From: Collimonas pratensis
Lineage (GTDB): Bacteria; Pseudomonadota; Gammaproteobacteria; Burkholderiales; Burkholderiaceae_D
Assembly (NCBI RefSeq): GCF_001584185.1
Contig: NZ_CP013234.1
Location: 4,526,001 to 4,590,000, forward strand
DNA length: 64,000 nucleotides
Direction: 5' to 3'
The notes under the pieces were generated by a model. That model ran no database searches. It was not told the origin of the DNA and saw nothing but the letters and a program-made list of their open reading frames with translations. The translations under genes and the position numbers were made by a program. This document shows, piece by piece, positions 16,885-25,440 of this stretch. The stretch's first letter is position 1; every line of letters begins with the position of its first letter.

Positions 16885-17505
16885 CTAGGCCGCCTTGCCG
16901 CCGTTTTTCTTGGCGCCGATGCGGCTTTCCTTGCCGGCCAGCAGATTGCCGATGTTCTTGGCATGGCGATACATCAGCAAGGCGCTCATCACCACGATCG
17001 CCAGCAGGATCATGTCCGGCCCTTCCATCAAGGCATAGAAGAAAGGTGCAAACAGAGCGGCAACCAGTGCCGCCAGCGACGAGTAACGGAAGGCGTAGGC
17101 GACGATCAGCCAGGTGCCGATGGTGGCCAAGCCGAGCCAGGGATTGAGACCGATCAGGATGCCCAGCAAGGTGGCCACGCCTTTGCCGCCGGCAAAGCGG
17201 AAGAACACCGGCCACAAGTGGCCCAGGAATACGGCCACCGCCGCCAGCGCCACGGCGCCGTCGCCGAGGCCGAATTGCGGCCCGTATCTTTGCGTCAGCC
17301 AGACCGCCAGCCAGCCCTTGAAGCCATCGCCAAGCAAGGTCAGCGCAGCAGCTCCCTTGTTACCGCTGCGCAGGACGTTGGTGGCGCCCGGGTTGTTGGA
17401 GCCATAGCTGCGCGGATCGCTCAGCCCGAACAGTTTGCTGGTGATGATGCCGAATGAAACCGAACCCAGCAGGTAAGCGCCAATCACGGCTAACAATGTG
17501 TACAT
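16885..17505 (-). CDS. plsY: Glycerol-3-phosphate acyltransferase PlsY
   Basis: A 206-residue integral membrane enzyme that acylates glycerol-3-phosphate with acyl-phosphate in the first step of phospholipid synthesis. The three PlsY motifs are visible: [12 protein letters not shown] with [17 protein letters not shown] (residues about 14-48), [14 protein letters not shown] (motif 1 region) and [18 protein letters not shown] (motif 2). Five hydrophobic segments fit the known topology. The C-terminal tail is Lys/Gly-rich. It is on the same strand as ybaK upstream, with 55 bp between. Confidence 0.95.
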   Translation of the reverse strand: MYTLLAVIGAYLLGSVSFGIITSKLFGLSDPRSYGSNNPGATNVLRSGNKGAAALTLLGDGFKGWLAVWLTQRYGPQFGLGDGAVALAAVAVFLGHLWPVFFRFAGGKGVATLLGILIGLNPWLGLATIGTWLIVAYAFRYSSLAALVAALFAPFFYALMEGPDMILLAIVVMSALLMYRHAKNIGNLLAGKESRIGAKKNGGKAA

Positions 17506-17560
17506 GCGTGTCTCTTTCTTTTTATCTTCATCAATGTAAAGGTGGTGCTAAAGGTGGCGC

Positions 17561-18046
17561 TTATTCTTCCAGCGCGCACTGGACCGTCCTGGCTTGCAGC
17601 AGATCGACCACGAGCTGCGGCGCCATGCCAATCAGGTAGCCGCGCCGGCCACCGTTAATATATATCTTCTGCAGCTTCAGGATGCTTTCTTCTATATAGA
17701 CCGGCAGCGGCTTGCGCGTGGCGAATGGCGAAGTGCCGCCGATCAGATAGCCTGAATGGCGGTTGGCCACTTCCGGCTTGCACGGTTCGACCGATTTATG
17801 GCCGGTCTGCCGCGCCAGGTTCTTGGTCGACACCTTGCGGTCGCCGTGCATCAGGACGATCAGCGGCTTGGCCGCTTCGTCTTGCATGACCAGCGTCTTC
17901 ACCACATGATGCTCATCGACGCCAAGCGCACGCGCCGATACCGTCGTGCCGCCATGTTCCTCATAAGCATAGGGATGTTCGGAAAAGACTGCGCCGTGCT
18001 TGCGCAGGAATTGCGTGGCCGGGGTCTCTGAAATATGTTTTGTCAT
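17561..18046 (-). CDS. ybaK: Cys-tRNA(Pro) deacylase YbaK/EbsC family
   Basis: A 161-residue YbaK-domain protein that hydrolyses mischarged Cys-tRNA(Pro) in trans after prolyl-tRNA synthetase. Visible landmarks are MTKHISETPATQFLRKHG at the start, KTLVMQDEAAKPLIVLMHGD, the catalytic lysine region STKNLARQTGHKSVEPC and YLIGGTSPFATRKPLPVYIE (GxxxP substrate loop). The length matches E. coli YbaK (159). The start was taken at ATG 18046. Upstream in-frame codons extend the frame but have no family similarity. Confidence 0.92.
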   Translation of the reverse strand: MTKHISETPATQFLRKHGAVFSEHPYAYEEHGGTTVSARALGVDEHHVVKTLVMQDEAAKPLIVLMHGDRKVSTKNLARQTGHKSVEPCKPEVANRHSGYLIGGTSPFATRKPLPVYIEESILKLQKIYINGGRRGYLIGMAPQLVVDLLQARTVQCALEE

Positions 18047-18183
18047 ACCGGGAATTCGGATGCAGCATCCTGTGCCGGACGTCTGCCTGTAGTCATCTTT
18101 CGTAAAACCTGATGCAGCGACAGACCGCGGATAGGAGATGTCCTCGATCCGCAATCCATGGAGTCAAGCTGCCGTCATCGTGC

Positions 18184-18402
18184 TCAAGGCTGCTTTGGCG
18201 CGTCGGCCGCAGGTTCGCCTGCCGCAGGTTCGCCAGTCGCAGGTTCGCCTGCCGCAGGTTCAGCCGCTTCGTCAGCGGTCTCATCGACTTCAGTTTCGGA
18301 AGTAGAACCCTTCTCCAGCTTGCGCTTCAGCTTTTCTTCCTTCTTTTTTTTCTTTTCTAATTCCTTTTGCCGTTTTTCATACTGAAAATTCGTTTTTGCC
18401 AA
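18184..18402 (-). CDS. Small highly charged protein with AAGEP repeats
   Basis: A 72-residue protein. The N-terminal half is lysine/glutamate-rich and likely a coiled helix (NFQYEKRQKELEKKKKKEE). The C-terminal half is acidic and built of imperfect five-residue AAGEP/ATGEP repeats. The repeat is also visible in DNA as near-identical 15-bp units at about 18205-18260, so repeat number may vary. A similar small MAKTN(F/Y)QYEKRQ protein recurs in Burkholderiales genomes as a hypothetical. No function is known. It is the only gene between xerD and ybaK. Confidence 0.65.
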   Translation of the reverse strand: MAKTNFQYEKRQKELEKKKKKEEKLKRKLEKGSTSETEVDETADEAAEPAAGEPATGEPAAGEPAADAPKQP

Positions 18403-18543
18403 TTGCGCCCCCTAAATAGACTCTTGAATGATGTAGTACAGGATACAGGAGAATAATTGGAAAGATGCAGAATTCGGCAGGGCAAAAGCTTGTCAAAGCA
18501 CCCATTTATAGTTTCATTATAGCAATAATAGTCGATGCTGAAT

Positions 18544-19482
18544 TTACCCGCGCGGGTGATGCGCTGCATGCAAGGCTTTCAGGCGCTCCCGCGCCACATG
18601 CGTATAAATCTGCGTGGTCGATATGTCGGCGTGCCCCAGCAATAGCTGCACCACGCGCAAATCCGCACCGTGATTCAGCAGGTGGGTGGCGAACGCATGA
18701 CGCAGGGTATGCGGCGACAAGGGGGCGTTGATCATCGCCTTGGCGGCGTACTTTTTGATCAGGGTCCAGAACATCTGGCGCGTCATGGGACCGCCGCGCG
18801 CCGTCACGAACAGGGCGTCGTCCATCTGGCCGTTCAGGATCTGGCCGCGCGCGTCCTTCAGGTAGCCGACGATCCAGTTGCGCGCCTCTTCGCCAAACGG
18901 CAGCAAACGGGTCTTGCCGCCCTTACCGGTAATCCGCAGGACGCCTTCATTCATGCCCACCTCGAGCGACTTCAGCAGCACCAGCTCCGACACCCGCAGG
19001 CCGCTGGCATACATCAGCTCCAGCATGGTGCGGTCGCGCAGGCCCAGCGGTGTCGCCACATCGGGCGCGGCCAGCAGCGCCTCTACCTGTGCCTCCGACA
19101 GCACCTTGGGAAAACGCGGCGCCTGTTTGGCCGAACGCAGGTGCAGGCAGGGATCGGCAGTGATGCGATTTTGCCGCAGCGCCAGCAGGTAGAAACGCTT
19201 GAGCACCGCCAGCCGCCGGTTCGACGAGGTCGCCTTGCTGCTGTCGTGTTTGGCGAGGAAATAGGCATTGAGGTCGCCGGCATCGACCGCAAACAACGAC
19301 TTTCCACCCGGCTGCTCTTGCAGCCAGAAGGCAAACAGCGTCATGTCGCGCCGGTAGGCTTCCAGGGAATTCTTGGCCAGGCCGTCTTCCAGCCACAAGC
19401 TGTCGCAAAATTCGTCGATCGCGCTTTGGTATTCAGGCTGCAGCACGGGTCTGGCCTCAAGCTCGGCCTTGGATCTTCTCAC
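18544..19482 (-). CDS. xerD: Site-specific tyrosine recombinase XerD
   Basis: A 312-residue tyrosine recombinase that with XerC resolves chromosome dimers at dif. The N-terminal SAM-like domain (IDEFCDSLWLEDGLAKNSLE) is followed by the catalytic domain. The active residues are visible: Arg in ASGLRVSELVLL, Lys in TGKGGKTR, HTLRHAFATHLL (HxxR) and LGHADISTTQIYTHV (His and Tyr nucleophile). The length is slightly longer than E. coli XerD (298) because of an N-terminal extension. It is preceded by ogt with 7 bp between, so the two are probably co-transcribed. It is housekeeping rather than mobile, since no phage genes are beside it. Confidence 0.94.
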   Translation of the reverse strand: MRRSKAELEARPVLQPEYQSAIDEFCDSLWLEDGLAKNSLEAYRRDMTLFAFWLQEQPGGKSLFAVDAGDLNAYFLAKHDSSKATSSNRRLAVLKRFYLLALRQNRITADPCLHLRSAKQAPRFPKVLSEAQVEALLAAPDVATPLGLRDRTMLELMYASGLRVSELVLLKSLEVGMNEGVLRITGKGGKTRLLPFGEEARNWIVGYLKDARGQILNGQMDDALFVTARGGPMTRQMFWTLIKKYAAKAMINAPLSPHTLRHAFATHLLNHGADLRVVQLLLGHADISTTQIYTHVARERLKALHAAHHPRG

Positions 19483-19489
19483 AAGCCGC

Positions 19490-20023
19490 TCACAAGCCGA
19501 CCCAGCCTTCGTGCTGCAGCAGCCAGCGCTTTACCCGCAGGTGAAAGCCGTCGGCGTCATCGTGATGGGAAAAGCCGCCAATGCCGCCGGAGGCCGTCAC
19601 GCGATGGCAGGGAATCACCAGCGGAAACCAGTTGGCGCCGCAAGCCTGGCCGACTGCGCGCGGCGCCGATTCGATCAGCTTGGCGACCTGACCGTAAGTC
19701 AGGACTTCACCGCGCGGTATAGCTGAAATTGTTTTCCAGACGCGCTGCTGGAAGGCGGTGCCGAGCGGCGCCAGCGGCAGGTCGAAACGAAAGTCGGGCT
19801 GTGCGAAGTAACGGCTGACCTGCTCGGCCACGCGCGCCGACAACTCGTCGGTGGCATCTTTTTCGTGGAAGGAGGGAGGCAGATAGACCAGTTCGCGCAG
19901 CAGGCCGGCGTCGGTGCGTATGCCTACCGCGCCGAATGGCGCCGCGACCACGGCGGTGAAGTGCTGGGCGGGGAGCTGACCATCGGCTACACGCTTGAAT
20001 GGACTATCGGAGATTATTTGCAT
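19490..20023 (-). CDS. ogt: Methylated-DNA--[protein]-cysteine S-methyltransferase
   Basis: A 177-residue suicide DNA-repair protein that removes O6-methyl from guanine. The acceptor site is PCHRV with Cys139. The helix-turn-helix part TAFQQRVWKTISAIPRGEVL and the asparagine hinge GANWFPLVIPCHRV are standard. The N-terminal domain is short, as in Ogt rather than Ada. It is located 7 bp before xerD on the same strand. Confidence 0.94.
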   Translation of the reverse strand: MQIISDSPFKRVADGQLPAQHFTAVVAAPFGAVGIRTDAGLLRELVYLPPSFHEKDATDELSARVAEQVSRYFAQPDFRFDLPLAPLGTAFQQRVWKTISAIPRGEVLTYGQVAKLIESAPRAVGQACGANWFPLVIPCHRVTASGGIGGFSHHDDADGFHLRVKRWLLQHEGWVGL

Positions 20024-20038
20024 ACCGCTAGCATAAAA

Positions 20039-20066
20039 TAAAAAAGGCGCATCTGTCGATGCGCCT
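20039..20066 (-). terminator. Minus-strand intrinsic terminator with no obvious gene before it
   Basis: GGCGCAT / ATGCGCC with a 6-nt loop. On the minus strand it is followed by a T run (A run 20036-20045 on the plus strand). It ends a transcript coming from 20.3 kb, where no recognised gene lies, and separates that unit from ogt. Confidence 0.75.
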
Positions 20067-20070
20067 CAAA

Positions 20071-20310
20071 TTACTCCGTGTGCAATCCCGGCTGTTTAGA
20101 CAGCTCATTTGGACTGCACGGTCTCCTCAGTATCCCCGGTATCAATACCGTTCTTATGCACCACCACCTATAACTCTGTAATTCAAGCGCGTTGCCAACT
20201 TCTCTGCTGCTTAAAAAATCTGAATCCTGTGCTACCTGTCTACTGCATCGCAGAGACCCGATGAACGGCGCAGCTGGCATACACCGCTGCTTTTTGTCTC
20301 TCAATGTCAA
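20071..20310 (-). other. Orphan transcribed-looking unit, weak 79-codon ORF or ncRNA
   Basis: The only open frame here is 79 codons from a TTG. It has Cys/Arg/Ser-rich composition, no recognised domain and no Shine-Dalgarno. The TTGACA at 20310-20305 (minus) overlaps the proposed start and might equally be a -35 box. Because a good terminator follows immediately and an inverted repeat lies 15 nt upstream, the stretch may be a small regulatory RNA rather than a gene. GC is visibly lower than in neighbours. Confidence 0.3.
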
Positions 20311-20324
20311 ATTGTGGTCGCACT

Positions 20325-20338
20325 GTAACAGGTGTTAC
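20325..20338. promoter_or_regulatory. Inverted repeat, possible operator of the orphan unit
   Basis: GTAACA-GG-TGTTAC, a perfect 6-bp inverted repeat with a 2-nt centre, in the spacer between the divergent orphan unit and the AEC transporter gene. Its placement would allow control of either side. Confidence 0.4.
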
Positions 20339-20514
20339 CCAGATTTAACAAATAATTTATATGAATGAATTTGCGCAAACAACATAGGTTTACACTAAAC
20401 CCTTATCAAACTAATCAAATTAACCTCGATTAGATTTCCACATGGAAATAAACATGACTGTCGCCGCATAAACCGCCCTGCTGACGGCTCCGTTCACACA
20501 ATATCTGCCTCTCC

Positions 20515-21408
20515 ATGTATATCGTCAACCTGTTACTTCCCGATTTTTCTTTGATACTGCTGGGCGTGGTCTTGCACCGCGTCAGCAACTGGGGCAGCGC
20601 ATTCTGGACCGGCGCCGAAAAACTAGTCTACTTTCTGCTGTTCCCTGCCCTGCTTTTTTATTCCACCGCGCGCACCCAGCTCAGCTTCGACACCAGCGGC
20701 AAGATGCTGGCGGTCGGCATGTGCGCCCTGGCCGGCTCCATCATCCTCACCTGGCTGGGCAAACCGTGGATCAAGGCGGCGCCCATGGATTACGAGTCCG
20801 GCATGCAAACCAGCTACCGCTTCAATTCTTACATGGCGCTAGCGCTGGCGGCACGGCTGGGCGGCGAGCAGGCCACCGGCATGATGGCTCTGCTGATCGG
20901 CTTCGGCGTGCCTTTGTGCAACCTGGCCGCAGTGCATGCGCTGGCGCACAAAAGCGGCGGCTTGTTCAAGGAACTGGCGCGCAATCCCTTGCTGATCGCC
21001 ACCGCCTGCGGCCTGCTGTACAGTTTGAGCGGCTTGCCGCTGCCGGAAGTGGCCGGCGCGGTCCTGTCGCGGCTGGGCAACGCCGCACTGGCGCTGGGCT
21101 TGCTGCTGGTCGGCGCAGGCCTGCGCTTGAGCGGAGTGCATCAGGCCAAGGCGCTGTCTGCTTACTTCCTGACGCTCAAGCTGATGGCAGTGCCAACCAT
21201 CGCCTGGCTGCTGGGACAGTGGGCCGGCCTGGCGCCGTCGCAACTGCAGATCGTCGTGCTGTTCTGCGCCTTGCCTACTGCTTCCAGCGCTTACATCCTG
21301 GCCGCGCGCATGGGCGGCAACGGCCCGTTGGTGGCTTTCCTGATTTCTGCCGGCACCATGCTGTCAGCCCTGACGCTGCCGTTCTGGCTGTGGCTGCTGC
21401 AACACTGA
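20515..21408 (+). CDS. AEC family transporter (auxin efflux carrier-like permease)
   Basis: A 297-residue integral membrane protein of the auxin efflux carrier / malonate transporter (AEC, BASS-related) superfamily. About ten hydrophobic segments are visible, starting with DFSLILLGVVLHRV and a central half-repeat starting near GGLFKELARNPLLIATACGL, the usual N-KNPLIIA signature region of this family. The C-terminal half ends LPTASSAYILAARMGGN, also characteristic. The substrate is unknown (carboxylates are common). It faces queG convergently with 8 bp between the stop codons. Confidence 0.85.
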   Translation: MYIVNLLLPDFSLILLGVVLHRVSNWGSAFWTGAEKLVYFLLFPALLFYSTARTQLSFDTSGKMLAVGMCALAGSIILTWLGKPWIKAAPMDYESGMQTSYRFNSYMALALAARLGGEQATGMMALLIGFGVPLCNLAAVHALAHKSGGLFKELARNPLLIATACGLLYSLSGLPLPEVAGAVLSRLGNAALALGLLLVGAGLRLSGVHQAKALSAYFLTLKLMAVPTIAWLLGQWAGLAPSQLQIVVLFCALPTASSAYILAARMGGNGPLVAFLISAGTMLSALTLPFWLWLLQH

Positions 21409-21416
21409 GTTACCGT

Positions 21417-22550
21417 TCAGGCGCCGTGCTGCTGCAAGGCCCACGCCACATGTTCGCGCACCAGTTCTGAGGGGTCGGCGCTACGCGCCTGCAGCGCCGC
21501 GATGATTTCCGGCGTGCTGATGCCTGTCGCGGCGGCGTTGCCGAGACCTACCGCCATGTTGCGCAGCCAGCGCTCATGGCCGATGCGGCGGATAGGACTG
21601 CCTTCCATGCGGCTGTTGAACTGTTCCTCGCTCCAGCCGAACAGCTCTACCAGCGTGGCCTGGTCGAGGCCGTTGCGCACATCGAAATCGCCCAGCGTCG
21701 ACGGCTGGGCAAATTTGTTCCAGGGACAAAACAGCTGGCAATCGTCGCAGCCGTAGACGCGGTTGCCGATCAAGGGCCGTAGTTCCAGCGGGATGCTGCC
21801 TTTCAGTTCGATCGTCAGATAAGAGATGCAACGACGTGCATCGAGGCGGTAAGGACCGACAATGGCCTGGGTCGGACAGACGTCGATACAAGCGCTGCAC
21901 TGGCCGCAATGCGCGCTGGTGGGCGGGTCGACCGGTAGCGGCAAGTCAGTCAGGATTTCGCCGAGGAAGAAGAAGGAACCGGCTTCGCGGTTGAGCAGCA
22001 AGGTATGTTTGCCACGCCAGCCGAGACCGGCCTTCTGCGCCAGCGCCACTTCCATCACCGGCGCCGAATCGGTAAACACGCGGTAGCCGAACTCGCCGAT
22101 CTCGCCCTTGATGCGGTCGGCCAGCTGTTGCAGGCGCGAGCGGATCACCTTGTGATAATCGCGGCCGCGGGCGTACAGCGAAATGGTGGCCGTGGCGGCG
22201 GCGGCCGGCGCCAGGCGCGCCTGTTCAAGCGGACGCCACTGGCCGGGCGCATCCTGGTAGCCGCGCGGCAGATAATCCATGCGCACCGCAATCGCCCGGA
22301 TCGTCCCCGGCACCAGTTCCGCCGGACGGGCGCGCTTCATTCCGTGCGCTGCCATATAATCCATCTCACCGTGGTAGCCGAGTTCGAGCCAGGCCTGGAA
22401 TCCAGCCTCTTGCTCGGCCAGGTCGACGTCGCTGATGCGGATATCGGCAAAACCCAGTTCGCGCCCCCATGCCTTGATGGCGACGGCGAGCGCCGCCAGA
22501 TCCGGATCCGGCGGGTTTTGCCCGGTGAAGTGCTGCTGCGTGACGGCCAT
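21417..22550 (-). CDS. queG: Epoxyqueuosine reductase QueG
   Basis: A 377-residue cobalamin- and iron-sulfur-dependent enzyme that reduces epoxyqueuosine to queuosine in the wobble position of GUN tRNAs. There are two [4Fe-4S] motifs, HCGQCSACIDVCPTQAI and CDDCQLFCPWNKFAQP. The N-terminal reductase part contains MDYMAAHGMKRARPAEL and the TDSAPVMEVALAQKAGLGW segment conserved in QueG. A HEAT-like C-terminus is present. The start is uncertain: the ATG at 22550 was preferred over a GTG at 22574. Neither has a Shine-Dalgarno. It is divergent from tsaE, with under 60 bp between the start codons. Confidence 0.94.
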   Translation of the reverse strand: MAVTQQHFTGQNPPDPDLAALAVAIKAWGRELGFADIRISDVDLAEQEAGFQAWLELGYHGEMDYMAAHGMKRARPAELVPGTIRAIAVRMDYLPRGYQDAPGQWRPLEQARLAPAAAATATISLYARGRDYHKVIRSRLQQLADRIKGEIGEFGYRVFTDSAPVMEVALAQKAGLGWRGKHTLLLNREAGSFFFLGEILTDLPLPVDPPTSAHCGQCSACIDVCPTQAIVGPYRLDARRCISYLTIELKGSIPLELRPLIGNRVYGCDDCQLFCPWNKFAQPSTLGDFDVRNGLDQATLVELFGWSEEQFNSRMEGSPIRRIGHERWLRNMAVGLGNAAATGISTPEIIAALQARSADPSELVREHVAWALQQHGA

Positions 22551-22608
22551 GGCTGGTGCGGTTTTAAGAGACACAATTGAATTTACTATAGAAGGACTAT
22601 GTTACGAG

Positions 22609-23112
22609 ATGCCGCATTTTACAACCCACCTGCATGATGAAGCCGGCACCAATGCCTTGGGCGCCGCTCTAGCGCGTGCTTTGCTGCCCGGTTTGGCGAT
22701 CCATTTGCATGGCGATCTGGGGGCAGGCAAGACCGCGCTGACGCGCGCGCTGCTGCATGCCGCCGGTCACCAGGGCCATGTAAAAAGTCCCACTTATACT
22801 TTAGTGGAACCTTATTCCATCCAGATAGACAAACACAGCGTCGAAATCATGCACTTCGACCTGTATCGGATGGCCAGTCCGGACGAATTTCTGGAGGCTG
22901 GTTTCCGCGAATATTTCAACCAAAGCACCATCTGCATCGTCGAATGGCCGGAAAAAGCCGCCGCAGCGTTGCCGCCACCCGACATCAGCGTATTACTCAG
23001 CGTTTCCCATGTTTCCAGTATTTCCAACACGGGACGTGATGTAGAATTGCAGGCGTTATCTGATAAGGGTAGTCAATGTCTCGCTCGACTGAAATTTGCA
23101 CCAAACCTCTAA
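22609..23112 (+). CDS. tsaE: tRNA t6A biosynthesis ATPase TsaE
   Basis: A 167-residue P-loop protein needed with TsaB/TsaD for N6-threonylcarbamoyl-adenosine in ANN-decoding tRNAs. Walker A is LHGDLGAGKTALTRALL and the following KSPTYTLVEPY and HFDLYRM are TsaE hallmarks, then IVEWPEKA. The ATG 22609 starts MPHFTTHLHDE. The frame continues upstream but without similarity. The last 37 bp overlap the start of amiC in another frame, so translation of the two is probably coupled, as in many proteobacteria. Confidence 0.93.
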   Translation: MPHFTTHLHDEAGTNALGAALARALLPGLAIHLHGDLGAGKTALTRALLHAAGHQGHVKSPTYTLVEPYSIQIDKHSVEIMHFDLYRMASPDEFLEAGFREYFNQSTICIVEWPEKAAAALPPPDISVLLSVSHVSSISNTGRDVELQALSDKGSQCLARLKFAPNL

Positions 23113-24425
23113 CATCGAAGACCCGCCGCACCGTCTTGAAGGCGGGCGGCACCCTGCTCATTTCAGTGCTGGTGCCAAGCGTGGCGCGCGCCGCGCAAAT
23201 TGTTGCGGTACGGGTCTGGCCGGCGGACGACTACACCCGCGTCACCCTGGAAAACGATTCGGACCTGAAAACCACGCACTTCGTGGTGCAGAATCCGGAC
23301 CGCATGGTGGTCGACATCGAAGGCATCGAACTGAATTCGACGCTGAAGGAACTGGTCGCCAAGATCCAGCCTAACGATCCCTATATCAAGCAGGTACGTG
23401 TGGGCCAAAACCGCCCGGGCGTGGTGCGCCTGGTGTTCGACCTCAAGGAAGAAGTCAAACCCCAGGTCTTCACGCTGCCGCCGGTGGCCGGCTACCAGCA
23501 CCGGCTGGTGTTCGACCTGTATCCGGTCAACCCGCCCGACCCGATCGCGATGATGATCGAAAAAGGCGAATGGCCCTCCGCCAATCCGGGCGAAGTAGCA
23601 CCACCGGTGGCGCAGACCAAGCCTGATCCGAAACCGACGCCGCCCTTGCAGCCGCAGCCGGAACAGCCGCAGATCGCCAAAATCGATCCCAAGCCGGACC
23701 GCACATCCAACCTGACGCGCATGATCACCATCGCGCTTGATCCCGGCCATGGCGGCGAAGATCCGGGCGCCACCGGCAGCGGCGGCAATCACGAAAAACA
23801 CGTGGTGCTGTCGATCGCCAAGCGCCTCAAGGCCAGGATCGAACAGCAACCGAACATGCGGGTGATGCTGACGCGCGACGCCGATTTCTTCGTGCCGCTC
23901 GGCGTGCGCGTACAAAAAGCGCGCAAGGTGCAGGCCGACCTGTTTGTCTCTATCCACGCCGATGCATTTGTAACGCCGTCGGCGCGCGGCTCATCGGTGT
24001 TTGCCTTGTCGGAAAAAGGCGCCAGCTCGACCGCAGCGCGCTGGCTGGCCAACAAGGAAAACTCGGCCGACATGATCGGCGGCATCAACATCAAGAGCCA
24101 TGACCGCCAGCTGGCCAGCGTGCTGCTCGACCTCTCGACCACGGCGCAGATCAGCGACAGCATGAAGCTGGGCGGCGCGGTACTGGGCGAAATCGGCGGC
24201 ATCAACAAGCTGCACAAAGGCTCGGTGGAACAGGCCGGCTTTGCCGTGCTGAAGGCGCCGGACATTCCGAGCATCCTGATCGAAACCGCCTTCATCTCCA
24301 ATCCGGAAGAAGAAGCCAAGCTGACCGACAATGCCTACCAGGACCAGATGGCGGATGCCATCCTGAAAGGCATCAAGAAGTACTTTGCCCGTAATCCACC
24401 GCTGGCAAGAAATGTTCTAACCTGA
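23076..24425 (+). CDS. amiC: N-acetylmuramoyl-L-alanine amidase (AmiC-type, Tat-exported)
   Basis: A 449-residue periplasmic amidase that splits septal peptidoglycan during daughter-cell separation. The twin-arginine signal TRRTVLKAGGTLLISVLVPS is visible (residues about 16-35), followed by an AMIN septal-targeting domain (about 40-140), a proline-rich linker (about 175-210) and an Amidase_3 domain with zinc ligands in ALDPGHGGEDPGATG, VSIHADAF and ILIETAFISNPEEE. This layout is that of AmiC/AmiA-type enzymes. It overlaps tsaE by 37 bp and is followed by an 18-bp hairpin. Confidence 0.94.
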   Translation: MSRSTEICTKPLTSKTRRTVLKAGGTLLISVLVPSVARAAQIVAVRVWPADDYTRVTLENDSDLKTTHFVVQNPDRMVVDIEGIELNSTLKELVAKIQPNDPYIKQVRVGQNRPGVVRLVFDLKEEVKPQVFTLPPVAGYQHRLVFDLYPVNPPDPIAMMIEKGEWPSANPGEVAPPVAQTKPDPKPTPPLQPQPEQPQIAKIDPKPDRTSNLTRMITIALDPGHGGEDPGATGSGGNHEKHVVLSIAKRLKARIEQQPNMRVMLTRDADFFVPLGVRVQKARKVQADLFVSIHADAFVTPSARGSSVFALSEKGASSTAARWLANKENSADMIGGINIKSHDRQLASVLLDLSTTAQISDSMKLGGAVLGEIGGINKLHKGSVEQAGFAVLKAPDIPSILIETAFISNPEEEAKLTDNAYQDQMADAILKGIKKYFARNPPLARNVLT

Positions 24426-24466
24426 TGTCCTGACCTGAAACCCGTCAAGCCGGAACGATGCCAAAA

Positions 24467-24506
24467 CAACAAGGGCGCGCTGCAAATCTGCAGCGCGCCC
24501 TTGTTG
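24467..24506. terminator. 18-bp perfect hairpin between convergent amiC and dedA
   Basis: An 18-nt arm at 24467-24484 pairs perfectly with 24489-24506 around a 4-nt loop (AATC). It lies where two convergent transcripts meet, so it is probably a bidirectional terminator, although the T tracts are short. Confidence 0.7.
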
Positions 24507-24529
24507 CATTTCAAACCGTGTTTAGCTGC

Positions 24530-25174
24530 TTACGCGCCGCGCATCTTCTTGTAGAACTTCCACAAGCCACCCAGCGCCACCGGCACCACTGCCGCGCCGA
24601 CCCCGACCAGCACGATGGTGTTGAGGTGATCGCGGATCACAGGGATATTGCCGAAGAAATAGCCGGCCGAAACCAGGCCGACCACCCAGATCAGGGCGCC
24701 GGTAATATTAAAGAACTGGAATTTGGAGAAATTCATTTCCGACACGCCCGCCACGAACGGCGCGAAAGTCCGCACGATAGGCACAAAACGCGACAGGATG
24801 ATGGTCTTGCCGCCATGGTGCTCATAGAAGGCATGGGTCTTTTGCAGAGCGTTCTTGTCCAGCCAGCGGTAATCGTGGGTGTAGACCTTGTGCCCGATCA
24901 GGCTGCCGATCCAGTAGTTGAGGGTATTGCCTGTGGTTGCCGCAATGATCAGCAGGCCCATCAGCGCCCAGATGTTCATCTCGCCGTTGGCGCAGAAGGC
25001 GCCGCCGATGAACAGCAAGGTATCGCCGGGCAGGAAAGGCAGCACCACCAGGCCGGTTTCGCAGAAAACGATCAGGAACAGGACCATGTAGACCAGCGTG
25101 CCATATTCCCTGATCAGGAAGCCCAGGGATTTATCGACGTGCAGGATGACGTCGATGAATTGCATAAAGTCCAT
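24530..25174 (-). CDS. DedA family inner-membrane protein
   Basis: A 214-residue polytopic membrane protein of the DedA/SNARE-associated family (VTT domain), now linked to phospholipid or undecaprenyl-phosphate flipping. Landmarks: the re-entrant loop VVLPFLPGDTLLFIGGAFCA, GNTLNYWIGSLIGHKV, and FVPIVRTFAPFVAGVSEMNF (second loop with conserved Arg). Together these match E. coli YqjA/YghB. It is a single gene, convergent with amiC. Confidence 0.9.
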   Translation of the reverse strand: MDFMQFIDVILHVDKSLGFLIREYGTLVYMVLFLIVFCETGLVVLPFLPGDTLLFIGGAFCANGEMNIWALMGLLIIAATTGNTLNYWIGSLIGHKVYTHDYRWLDKNALQKTHAFYEHHGGKTIILSRFVPIVRTFAPFVAGVSEMNFSKFQFFNITGALIWVVGLVSAGYFFGNIPVIRDHLNTIVLVGVGAAVVPVALGGLWKFYKKMRGA

Positions 25175-25428
25175 AGTCCTTGTTCCTCAGTTAACCGCTT
25201 TTATATTTGAAAAGTCTATGCACACTGACTTTCCTTTGTTGAATAAAGTTCACCGGACCGACCGCAATGCGGCCGCCGCATGATGCATTCCTGCCTATCC
25301 AGCCGGCCAAAGCCGGCAAGCTTTTCCTCAGGGTGCGCCGGAATAATACACTACCGCAGAGTGGGCAAAGGCGGTTTTGGCAATTGTTTGCTTGCGTAAG
25401 CCCGAGCAACCGGCAACGCCGGCTTCGG

Positions 25429-25434
25429 TATAAT
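25429..25434 (+). promoter_or_regulatory. TATAAT -10 element immediately before mutL
   Basis: A perfect TATAAT lies 6 nt before the mutL ATG. If used, transcription would begin at or inside the start codon, giving a leaderless mRNA. No convincing -35 box is found at 16-18 nt upstream, so an activator or a different upstream promoter may be used. Confidence 0.4.
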
Positions 25435-25440
25435 CGCTGC

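Noticed and set aside
18544..19482. XerD considered as a possible island integrase
   Set aside because: Motifs and length fit housekeeping XerD, and no tRNA, att repeats or phage genes adjoin it.
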